NCBI RefSeq assembly: GCF_963678635.1
Contig: NC_087068.1
Coordinates: 49,807,724-49,871,723 of the forward strand
Reading direction: 5' to 3'
DNA: 64,000 nucleotides
Source: Symsagittifera roscoffensis
Taxonomy: Eukaryota > Xenacoelomorpha > Acoela > Convolutidae
Shown piece by piece: positions 35,192 to 46,153 of the stretch. How positions within the stretch are numbered: position 1 is the stretch's first letter; every line of letters starts with the position of its first letter. The notes below the pieces were generated by a model, which was not told the origin of the DNA, did not search any database, and saw only the letters and a program-made list of their open reading frames with translations. The translations under genes were made by a program, and so were the position numbers.

Positions 35192-37879
35192 ATAAGGCCT
35201 GCTCTTAACCGAAACGAGAAAGTGAAGTGTGGAGACTGTGGAAATATGTATGTTAAAGCGCATGCAGCTCGACATCAAAAAGATGTGCTACAGGAGTTAT
35301 CTCCTGTCATGATTGTAAGTATTCCACTTACAATCAACAAGAAATGACCTATCATATGGCCAAGAAGCATGCGCAACCAAGTTCGAAGCAGTCGACGGTT
35401 TGTCCTTATTGTGAACAAGAGTTCCCAAGTTACTGCTCTCTCCAACAACATCGGAGAAAAGAACATTGAGCAAAACAACGGAAACTCAGTGATACGGTGG
35501 CCGACTTGAACAAGATTGTGGAGGAAGAAGGGGAAGATGGTGAAAAACTAAAGGAGGAACTTAGTGCTTGTCAACATTTTCAGGTGAATACGAGAAACTA
35601 GAGGAAGTCTTCAACAAGTTCGATTCTGCAGCTAAAATCAACACTGCTCTGGGGTTTGTTCTTCGAAATATTGAGACGGTTGAATATCGATATTTCTACG
35701 CCCATGAAAACAATACTCTGTTTGAAAAATCCCACTTACTTTGTGCGAAAGCGGATTCGATAACAATTCAAGAAAAAGTAGAAAAATTTGATATTGTGGA
35801 GCAAATATTTGACATTGAACAGAACACGAAATGCAGATTCAAGTTGATTTTTAACGTTACAATTTTTGCTGCTTTGCTGAAAACATCCCCATGGGAAGTC
35901 CGGACTCTGTCTTACCCGAACCTTTACTACGACATACGCAAGTGAATTGTCTTTTATCTAACAAAGACAAGGAACCCTACAAAGATCATTTGTGTATTTT
36001 CCGTGCATTGGTCATGAACATGAACGGACATAATAATCTCGACTCTCACACTTCTAGATACTCTACGGAATTTGTATCAAAGTCTGGTTATGATCCTAAA
36101 AGTTTTCGTGGAGTTTCAGTAGAAGACTTACCTGTTGTCGAGGAAATTGTTCAAAGAAACATCTTTATTTACGATTTCGATCTTCAGATTTCGAAAATAT
36201 GTAGGAGAACTAGCTCGAAGAATTATTGGAAGATTTGACAAAACAGTCAAATTACTGAGATTTAACAATCATATCATTCATACAAATGATTTTGATTCTT
36301 TCTTCAAGTGTTTCCGGTGTCCTAGTTGTAATAAATTCTTCAAAAGATCTGAGTGTCTCAACAATCTACTTCTGAGATGCAAGGACCGAGTGATACATAT
36401 TTAACCAAAGAACGTCTATGAGCTTCGCGAAACCTTGTTTGAAAAGCTAGAAGGATTCAGTCTTCCAGTTTCTAAAGCCACCAAGTTTTTCAATAATCTA
36501 TCAAGCTTCGATTTTGAGTCGATTTGTGTTCCTACAGAGCAACTAAAGGAGACGCAAACTACTACCTGGATCGGAAAACATGTACCAATTTCAGTCTCTA
36601 TATCATCAAATCTGATTGATGAACCCATCTTTTCGTACAACAAGGATCCACAGAATTTGATTATTGATTTTGTAAGCAAAAACGAGATGTTGGCTGAGAA
36701 ATGTAAGCTGAAGATGAGAAACAATTTCCAAAATATTGAAGTAGTTGTCAATGAAACAATGAAAAAGATCTTTGATCAGCTAAACGAACGTGGTAAAAAT
36801 TATTCAGTAATTTTTTAGGTAAACAAATTCGAGTACGAAGACGAATGCAATGAAGAGTCGGAAGAAGCAGATATGTCAACACAATTCTTGCGAATTCACA
36901 AAAATCAACTTGAAACAACATCTGGAGAGATATGTTAATACTGTTTTTTGGTTTAATTGCGGTAGATATGATTTGAATTTGATCAAGTCCTACCTAATCC
37001 CCTATTTGATTCGCGATAAAGTCATCAGAAAAGCAAATGATTTTATATTTTTCAAGTTTGGAGATGTACACTTTCTCGACATAATGAAAGTTTCTGGGTA
37101 GAGCACCTACTCTGGACTGCTTTCTCAAAGCATATAAAGCTAGCGAAACGAAAAGATTCTTTCCCTATGAGTGGTTTGATAACCCAGACAAACTTGACTT
37201 TCCTGAATTGCCACCGTATGAAGCCTTTTTCTGTAAACTTAGAAACAACAATCCTCTAAACAAAGACTTCATTAATTATGAAAAGCTTAGAAACAGTGGG
37301 CTTGACGATTAACATGTACTGAAAAAGCTTCAATTCAAGACTGTTTCTCAATCTGGTTTGGATAATTACAATTACTTACCAAGAGACTTGGAAGAAAATT
37401 CGAATGACAGTGTTAAAAGATTTTTGAAGTGGTACAACAACAAGGCTGTAGTTCCAACCATGGAGGTAATGCAAAAAATTGTTCAACTTTATCATAACAA
37501 GGGGATAGATTTGTTGAAACTTGGATGAAATCTTCCAAATCTAGCAAACATATGTCTACACAAATCTACAAATTACAAGTTTTATCCACTTTGCGAAAGT
37601 GATGAAGCTTCGTGTGAAACAATTAGAGTGGACATGACTGGTGGACCTTCCATTGTTTTCACGCAAAAAACTAGTTGATGAAACATACATCAGAAATTCA
37701 TCAAAAATTTGTAAATCAATAGTTGGAATTGATGCAAGCCAGCTTTACCTTTTCTTAATGTGTCAAGATATGCCAACAGGACTGTACACGAGATGGGAGT
37801 TTGACGCCGATATGCAGAAGTTTAATGCTAGACGCAATCGAACTCGCAATTTTGAGAATATAGTCATGTCTTTCTATGG
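35192..37879 (+). pseudogene. Polymerase, copy C (N-terminus to motif A, broken)
   Basis: The start codon has mutated (ataATGcc is ataAGGcc here). Fingers, OTU-like box (DHLCIFRALV), ExoI FDFES (~36,508), a shortened ExoII region and motif A (DASQLY with Leu for Pro, 37,731-37,751) are recognisable. It shares with copy A the 1-nt deletion (~35,885), the altered block near 36,176 and the TAA at ~36,402, so A and C are sister copies. It is cut at ~37,880 and continued by array DNA, losing motifs B and C. Confidence 0.8.
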
Positions 37880-39290
37880 AACATTTTTCATGATTTTCTT
37901 AAAATTAAATGCAAAAACGAAACTTCTTTTTTCTTATGCAAATGCAAAAATTGCAAAACTTTATTGTAAAAAACTTGTTAAACTGTTGCTAAAATTTTTT
38001 CATAATTGATGATTTTGAGTGCTATTCCCTATCTTAATACATTGTTTTCCCGATATTTTTGATCAGTAAAGATGCAAAAAAGAGATTTATTTATGATCAA
38101 ATTTAAAACAAAGATTTTGATTTACTTTAATTAATAACAGTGCAAGAAATTCCTCTTTCAAATTTCTTCAATATGCGAAAAAAGCTGATAAAATTTTTCT
38201 TCGAATGCGAAATTTTTTCGATTTTTTTAACAAGTATGCAAGAAAAATTGGGAAAATGTTTGCATATTGCAAAATTTGTAAAAATTTTTTTTCACAAATA
38301 TGCGAAACTTTCCGAGAAAATTTTATGTACGATGCAACATTTTTCATGATTTTCTTAAAATTAAATGCATAAACGAAACTTCTTTTTTCTTATGCAAATG
38401 CAAAAATTGCAAAATTTTATTGTAAAAAACTTGTTAAATTATTGCTAAAATTTTTTCATAATTGATGACTTTGAGTGCTATTACCTATCTTAATACATTG
38501 TTTTTCCGAGATTTTTGATCAATATACATGCAAAAAAAAACATTTTCTTATGCTCAAAATTAAAAAAAAGGTTTTCGTTCACTTAATTTTTGAACAGTGC
38601 AAGAAATTCTTCTTTCACTTTTCTTAAAATGCGAAAAAATTTAAAGAAATTTTTCTTAATTTGTGAGATTTTTTTGAATTTTTTTAACAAGTGTGCAAAA
38701 GTTTTCAAAAAACTTTTGTGTTAGATGCAAGTTTTTTCGTGGTTTTTTTTGAAAACAAATCCAAAAATCCAACTTCTTTTTTCTTATGCATATGCGAAAA
38801 ACGCAAAATTTTTTTGTAAAACATTTTTTCAATACCTGCTGAAAATTGTTCATTATTGATGACTTTGAGTGCTATTCCCTATCTTAATACATTGTTTTCT
38901 GATGTTTTTAATCAACATACGTGCAAAAACTGAAATTTTTGATCAAAATCAAGACAAAGAAATTCATAAATTTTAATTTTCAAAAGTGCAAGAAAATCTT
39001 GTTCCATTTTTTGTTAAATGCGGAAACATTGAATGAAAATTTTCTTAGTTTGCGAGATTTTCTTTAATTTTTTTAGCAAGTGTGCCAGAAATACTATACA
39101 AAGTTTTGCATGGTGCAAAAATTATTATAAAGCTTTAAACATGTTTGCAAAATTGGTTTAATTTTTTTGCCATCTTTCTAGCAAAACTCTGTAAAAGTAT
39201 TTACCAGTTGCATAATTAGTTTCTTTTTTAACAAAAATTTTCAACAAATTTTAAAAAAAAACTTTACCTTTGGTGTTTTTTATCAGTTTT
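37880..39290. repeat. Tandem AT-rich monomer array 5
   Basis: Monomer anchors at about 38,005, 38,459 and 38,856. Octamers at 37,936-37,943 and 38,392-38,399. The last monomer is of the ATGCATATGC type and leads into p162 copy 3 exactly as arrays 1 and 2 lead into p162 copies 1 and 2. Confidence 0.8.
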
Positions 39291-39389
39291 TTCTATGATT
39301 TCATCTCCTTCTTGTTCCTATCTATTTAAAATAAAATTACTAGATGCAAAAAAATCAAATTACAAAACACAAGACGATAACCAATTTTC

Positions 39390-39878
39390 TTACAAATCAA
39401 AGAGCTGTCGAGCAGCTGGGTTCTCAAAATTTGACAGGTTCTCAATGGAGAGCAAAATTGGTCTTGCCTCTATCACTGGCGGTTCGCTGACTGGAGTTCT
39501 CGGCTCAGAGAACCCCTCATCCTCTTCGATGGTAATTGGGTTGTCCACAGATCCCTCTTCCCAAGGAAAAAGGAAATCGTCGAATGGTTGAGCCACATAT
39601 CTAGAGTCAGGAGTTTCGGGGTAGTTCATTCCCACATGCTCGGCCCCTTCCTTCATCATTTGCATTTCTCCAAGTTGGTTCTCTGTAGAGGGTACTTGCG
39701 TTATATGATGTTCGTTGAAATCTCTGCGCATCACCTCCACGATGTGCCAGACTTGGATCGGGATGTACATTCGTGCAGGGAAAACTCCACAAACTGTTTC
39801 TCGCACTTGAATTTGTACTAAATCAGCCGAAAATTCTACCGAGAACATAAAGTTGTTGTTTTGTACTGAGAAGATCAT
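39390..39878 (-). CDS. p162, conserved element gene of unknown function, intact copy
   Basis: Uninterrupted frame of 162 codons from the ATG at 39,878 (MIFSVQNNNFMFSVEFSADL). The N-terminal ~70 residues look globular (VQIQVRETVCGVFPARM, IPIQVWHIVEVMRRDF). The remainder is acidic and Pro/Glu-rich (QMMKEGAEHVG, DDFLFPWEEGSVDNP). PITIEEDEG fits the hydrophobic-core-plus-acid pattern of SUMO-interacting motifs. It is the only element gene here with no lesion. It is transcribed away from polymerase copy D through a shared 1.39 kb control region. No homologue recognised; it could be a transcriptional or replication accessory factor, but that is a guess. Confidence 0.65.
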   Translation of the reverse strand: MIFSVQNNNFMFSVEFSADLVQIQVRETVCGVFPARMYIPIQVWHIVEVMRRDFNEHHITQVPSTENQLGEMQMMKEGAEHVGMNYPETPDSRYVAQPFDDFLFPWEEGSVDNPITIEEDEGFSEPRTPVSEPPVIEARPILLSIENLSNFENPAARQLFDL

Positions 39879-41269
39879 TTTGAGCAAAAACTTGAGTTAA
39901 CGATACAGAGTAAAAACAAGATTTACAGTTAAGAGGGAGGTAGTTGACGTTTGTTGAGATGAAATTAATGTATTTAGAGCTGAGAGAGGAGGTAATTGAC
40001 GTTAGTCAAGTTGACAAAAAAAAATTTTAGTTAAGAGAGAGGGGTACCTTCAACTGGAATGTGTGGATTTAACCAATCAGAATGGCTTTTCCTTATTTGG
40101 GTTGTATTCGTTTCCAATCAGATTTCAGCTTCCTTTTATGGAATTCTTATAGAAAACTCGTGTCCAATCGCAAACAAAGCTCCATTTTACACATTGTCGT
40201 TTCCAATCACAAAAATTATCTTTTTTGTTCTAGTGGGCGTATCCAATCAGAAGACCCTTTTAAGGATTAAAACTTTCAAATAAAAAAATATACACAAAAG
40301 CAATCGCAAAAATAAATGACCAAAAGTTGTTTGCTGTAAAAAGTAGAAATATTGCCGATATAAGTAACAAAAGAAGGAAAATTAATAAAATTAGTCTATC
40401 TGCAAGTCTTATCATCAACTTAATTGATTTTTTTTGTATATAATTGATGGAAAATTGCTGATTTTTGAGCAGATAGTCCAGTTCTTTGATTTTGATGTAG
40501 ACTTGAGAGGATAACTCAAAGTTGATGAATTTTTCAAAGCAAATCTCTGCAAATCTGATTCCAAACCTGATCATGCAAGATTTTGAAATTTGAGAATCTT
40601 TAAAAATTGGAGGAATAAAGAACTTTGCTGGAGTGTTTTGACAAATTTGGAAGTTGGACGACACGGAATAAAAAGAGTCCTTGAAACATTATCGTACGAC
40701 TTTTTTATTAACTTCAAATTTTCTTAAAATAAATAATTTTTTTTTCTAGTCATGTGTAACATAAACATACGCAATATTTGGATCTAATATAAACTCTTTG
40801 ATTGAGTAAGTTTTCCTAAAGAGACCTTTACTTAGACGGAGAACCCTTTTTTGGATCCAATTTTTGGTTCCAATTTTTGGATCCAAAGTTATGTCTAGAA
40901 ACTGCTTAGTTCTGATTGGTTGAAAATTTTTCTTGAAAATTCTAGAAATTTCGAAGGAATGACATAGGCGATGGCGTCATTACCATAAAATGAATGTTGC
41001 GTGGGTGGTGACGTCACTTCTAATTAGAGAATGAAATCATTACCATAAAAGGAAAGTTGCGTAGGCGATGACGTCATTGTTAATATAAATACGCTCAATT
41101 TTTTGAATTAAATCATTCATTTTGTTTGCCAATCTGAAACAGTTATTTGAATTTCACTTCAATTTTTACAATTCGTTACTTCGCGAAAAGAAAAAAGTAA
41201 GTATTTTCATTCAATTGGTACTTTAAATTTTTAATTTTGGAACATTTGTAAAGCCCAAAATTTAATTTA
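39879..41269. promoter_or_regulatory. Divergent control region, p162 copy 3 / polymerase copy D
   Basis: CCAAT boxes near 40,073, 40,117, 40,163, 40,203 and 40,242. CRE-type TGACGTCA at 41,009-41,016 and 41,069-41,076, plus degenerate sites. The leader donor GTAAGT is kept at 41,197, but the acceptor AG has become AC near 41,270, so the leader intron is disabled. Confidence 0.6.
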
Positions 41270-44257
41270 CATAAGGCCTGCTCTTAACCGAAACGAGAAA
41301 GTGAAGTGTGGAGACTGTGTAAATATGTATGTTAAAGCGCATGCAGCTCGACATCGAAAAGATGTGCTGAAGAAGTTATTTCTTGTCATGATTGTAAGTA
41401 TTCCATTTACAATCAACAAAAAATGAACTATCATATGGCCAAGAAGCATGCGCAACCAAGTTCGAAGCAGTCGACGGTGTGTCCTTATTGTGAACAAGAG
41501 TTTCCAAGTTACTGCTCTCTCCAACAACATCGGAGAAAAGAACATGGGGCAAAACAACGGAAACCCAGTGATTCGTTGGCCGACTTGAACAAGATTGTGG
41601 AGGAAGAAGGGGAAGATGGTGAAAAACTAAAGGAGGAACTTAGTGCTTGTCAACATTTTCTGGTGAAAACGAGAAACTAGAGGCAGTCTTCAACAAGTTG
41701 GGTTCTGCCGCTAAAATCAACATTGCTCTGGGTTTTGTTCTTCGAAATATTGAGACTGGTGAATATCGATATTTCTGCGCCCATGAAAACAATACTCTGT
41801 TTGAAAAATCCCACTTATTTTGTGCGAAAGCGGATTCGATAACAATTCAAGGAAAAGTAGAAAAATTTGATATTGTGGAGCATATATTTGATATTGAACA
41901 GAACACGAAATGGAGATTCAAGTTGATTTTTAACGTTACAATTTTTGCTGCTTTGCTGAAAACATCCGCATGGGAAGTCACGACTCTGTCTTACCCGAAC
42001 CTTTACTACGACATTCGCAATTGAATTGTCTTTTATCTAACAAAGACAAGGAACACCTACAAAGATCATTTGTGTCTTTTCCGTGATTTGGTCATGTACA
42101 TGAACGGACATAATAATCTCGACTCTCACACTTCTAGATACTCTATGGATTTTTATCAAATCTGGTTATGATCCTAAACGTTTTCGTGGAGTTTCAGTAG
42201 AAGACTTACCTGTTGTCGAGGAAATTGTTCAAAGAAACATCTTTATATACGTTTTCGATATCCAAGAAGGAGAATATGTAGGAGAACTAGCTCGACGAAG
42301 TATTGGAAGATTTGACAAAACAGTCAAACTATTGAGATTTAACAATCATATCCTTCATACAAATGAAATTGATTCTTTCTTCAAGTGTTTCCGGTGTCTT
42401 AGTTGTGATACTTTCTTCGAAAGATCTGAGTGTATCAACAAACAACTTCTGAGATGCAAGAACCGAGTGAAAAATATTTACACAAAGAACGTCTATGAAC
42501 TCCGCAAAGCTTTGTTTGAAAAGCTAGAAGGATTCAGTCTTCCAGTTTCAAAAGACAACAAGCTTTTCAATAATCTATCAGTTTTCGATTTTGAGTCGAT
42601 TTAAGTTCCTACAGAGGAACTAAAAGCGACACAAACTACTACCTGGATCGGAAAACATGTACCAATTTCAGTCTCTATATCATCAAATCTGATTGATGAA
42701 CCCATCTTTTTGTACGACAAGGATCCACAGAATTTGATTATTGATTTTGTAAGCAAACTCGAGCTGTTGGCTGAGAAATGTAAGCTGGAGATGAGAACAA
42801 ATTTTCAAAATATTGAAGTAGTTGTCAATGAAAGAATGAAAAAGATCTTTGATCAGCTAAACGAACGTGGTAAAATTATTCAGTAATTATTTAGGTAAAC
42901 AAATTCGAGTACGAAGATCAATGCATTGAAAAGTCGGAAGAAGCAGATATGTAAACACAATTCTTGCAAATTCACAAAAATCAACACATCGACTTGAAAC
43001 AACATCTGGAGAGATATGTAAATACTTTACCTGTTTTTTGATTTAATTGCGGTAGATATGATTTGAATTTGATCAAGTCCTACCTAATCCCTTATTTTAT
43101 TCGGGATAAAGAACAAGAAACATCCGTCATCAAAAAAGCAAATGATTTTATATCTTTCAAATTTGGAGATGTACACTTTCTCGACATAATGAAAGTTTCT
43201 GGGTAGAGCACCTACTCTGGACTGCTTTCTCAAATCATATAAAGCTAGCGAAACGAAAGGATTCTTTCCTTATGAGTGGTTTGAAAACCCAGACAAACTT
43301 GACTTTCCTGAATTGCCACCGTATGAAGCCTTTTTCTGTAAACTTAAAAACAACAATCCTCTAGACAAAGACTTCATTGATTATGAAAAGTGGTTGATGC
43401 TAGAAGAGAAGGAGATGGAAACCCTTTATCAGGAGTTGTAGCAGAAACAATGACGCTTTTAGTTAATTCTTTCTATGGATATCAGATCATGGATAGATCC
43501 AGGCATACATTACGAAGTATCTGAACGATGAAAAACTCATAAAGCGATAAAGGAATCATTGTTCAAAAGATTGAATACAGTTGAAAAAGGTTTGTATGAT
43601 GTGGATTTGTTGAAATCAACCATTGAACATAGAGAACCCATCATCGTTGGACTTTTCATACTGCAAAATGCGATACTGAGAATGTTGGAACTCTACTATA
43701 ACTTCTCTGACAAGTTCTGCGATTTTCACAAAATTTGAAGAGTTAGAGATGGACACAGACTCATTTTACTTAGCTCTTGCGGAAGAGTTTTTATACGACT
43801 GTATCCAACCAGATCGGAGAGCTGCTTGGGAAAAAATGAGGGAAAAGGACTGAAGAAACTCTTTCAAGGCGGATACAAAATCTAATTTTTTCCTTCGAAC
43901 GTATTGCAGTACGCATAAAAAGCATGATAAGCGGGAGCCGGGAAATTTTAAAGAAGAACTTAGATGTACAGAGAGGCTATGTTCGTGTAGCAAGGCATAT
44001 TGCTGCTATGAAAACAAGTCCGATAAGTCCAATTTAGCAGTAAAATATTAAGTATACGGGTTCTAGAAGACTCTGGAGACGGTTCCATGTCAACATACAG
44101 GAGAGTGCTTGATGAATCAATTAACCTTTCATCAGGATTCAGAACTATAAATCATATGGTGGCCACATATGAACAGACAAAGAAAAGACTAAGCTACTTT
44201 TATTCAAAAAGACAAGTACAAGATGATGGAATTCATACAAAACCATTGAACTTATAA
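41270..44257 (+). pseudogene. Polymerase, copy D (internal deletion, broken)
   Basis: The start codon is mutated (AGG). Finger 1 is frameshifted near 41,360; fingers 2 and 3 are intact in an open stretch (41,423-41,680). The Cys box region is frameshifted. ExoI FDFES is present at ~42,588 and followed by a TAA at 42,601. ExoII reads NCGRYDLN near 43,048 with a stop before it. The frame then jumps at ~43,389 from the IDYEK segment to the VVDAR segment, deleting about 1.3 kb including motif A. Motif B is NSFYG (43,465-43,479) and motif C DTDS (43,752-43,763). The gene reaches its natural end at 44,257. Confidence 0.8.
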
Positions 44258-44880
44258 GAACTGATCTGGTGTAGTAAGTTTATACATGATGTCATATTAA
44301 ATGGGTTTAATGATAAAAACGTAAAGTTTTTGCGGTAAACTTGTTATACAATGCAGTAATTTATATACTTTTTGTGAAATTTATTTTTTTTTCCTCAAAA
44401 TTTTGACTTTTTTTCAAGTTTCAGTAGGTTTCAGCAAAAATTCAGGATGATAAGAAAAAAATTATCCAATAAAATAGATCAAATTACAGCAAATTTTATC
44501 GTGTTTTAAAGGTTTTTTTGAAAAATTTTGTGATAAAAACTCCAAGTTTTTGCACAAAAACTCTTACCATTGACATACCGTGTACCAAAAAACTGAATAA
44601 ATAATTAATTCCACAACCCACACATAATTAACCAGTAATCATTACTAATTAGATAACGCGCGCCAAAATTTTTGCGAAAAAAATAGACGTTTCTATAATA
44701 AAACCAAAAAAATTTCGTTTTTCTTACCATTATCTTACCATCAAACAAATAATGAACTCTTACCATCATTATTCCCTATCCTAACACATTGTAAACTCTA
44801 TGCCCTATCTTAATACATAGCTGGGGTGACCGGATGGTCTATTCCCTATCTTAATACATGGGGGTCACCACCCGCCCCCC
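44258..44880. other. 3' tail of the polymerase element, copy D
   Basis: Matches 11,321-11,960. It includes three copies of the 16-bp CCCTATCYTAATACAT-type motif near 44,774, 44,803 and 44,844, followed by GGGGGTCACCACCCGCCCCCC. No gene. Confidence 0.5.
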
Positions 44881-45274
44881 TAAGTTTTATGTGTCGATCA
44901 GTTTTTTTATATTTGGCATGTACAGTCTTTTGATAAAATTTCTTGAATAATATTGTTTTGTACCGATCACTTCATTTTGTATTTGGCATGTTACTTTTAA
45001 TAAAAGTCCATGAAAAAAATTTTTTTGTCTCGGTCTATTTATTTAATATTTGGAATGTCTCTATTTTGATGAAAAAGTCCTGAGTCATAATCTTATTTTA
45101 GAAAGAGCTTTGAGAGGTTTTTGAGCGGTTTTCTAGAAAATGTTCATTGGGTTTTTTTACTTGAAATTTTGGAGACGTAATGAATCTTGACGACTGTTTT
45201 TAGTTTCATTTTTGATTTTTTGATATTAAGGAAGGTAAGAAGTTTGGATTATTAAAGGGTTATTTATGAGTACC

Positions 45275-45625
45275 CTACAACGAATACACTGGAAAAAAAT
45301 GTTTGGGAAAAACCTCAAAGCTTAGAGCTGAAGTATTGGAGCTGTTTTTGAACGTATTATCGTTTGATCGAAAGATTTGAGCAGATTTTGAGCAACTTGA
45401 AGGCAAAGGTCCCAAAAACTGCTCAAACCGCAGAAACCTTGAACGTCTTTCGAGCAGCATCTCGACTAGGGCAACGTAGAAAACTAAAAGTATAGAAATC
45501 TCTGGATCATCTATGTTTATGTTCAAAAATGACACAATGTTGTAGCACTGGATAATCAATTCAAAATGTTTTAAATCTTTTTTCTTGCTAAAATAGACTG
45601 CTCGTATCAGGGCGAGGCCCTGAAT
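45275..45625 (-). pseudogene. Conserved frame of unknown function in shared 3' flank, copy D
   Basis: Counterpart of 12,291-12,705. The frame through IQCYNIVSFLNIN, DDPEISILLVFY and LLERRSR is open from about 45,625. After the conserved core the two copies differ by indels near the 3' end. No family recognised. Confidence 0.35.
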
Positions 45626-45931
45626 GTTCCGACTGCCTTTTAAATTTTATGGAGCAAATAAAAACTTGAATGTAAAAAATCAAAATGAAAAAAAAATTTC
45701 TAAAACTTGAAATTTTTTAAACAAAATCATCCCCCCCACGCGCCATATAAAGTACAAAAGGATATATTTCGCTGGTAGTTAAATATCACTTATGGCAAAT
45801 AAGCTTCGTTCAATCACTTTGGAACGATTTCTAAGGCAGATTAAATTTCTGCTCTCGCGTTAATAGCGCGAATTATCGCGCGTTACTTGTCCCAAATTGG
45901 CCAAAATGACAATCTGTAAACCCCCATAACG

Positions 45932-46009
45932 GTTGACCTTGACACCATACCAATATAAAACAATACATAACACGTTTTAATCGTATGTTACTCAATATAC
46001 TTCATCACA
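45932..46009 (-). repeat. R1 3' LTR, truncated
   Basis: On the minus strand it starts TGTGATGAAG immediately after the polypurine tract (46,010-46,017) and matches the start of the LTR at 52,470. Only the first ~78 bp remain. Confidence 0.75.
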
Positions 46010-46153
46010 CTTCCTCTGAATCAATTCAGAATGTATAGTATTTAATTTTACTGCTCTTTTCTTTAAGTTTTCACTATATCTAGAATTCGCTAGTCTCCCT
46101 ACCCTTTTCCCTCTTTCGGGATTAGTTATAGTTTTCGCACGTTGCCTCGCTTT

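Noticed and set aside
3440-39290. Array monomers as a CRISPR-like repeat or spacer system
   Set aside because: Units are 370-480 bp, whole-monomer repeats with AT-rich content, no short exact repeat with unique spacers, and the DNA is eukaryotic.
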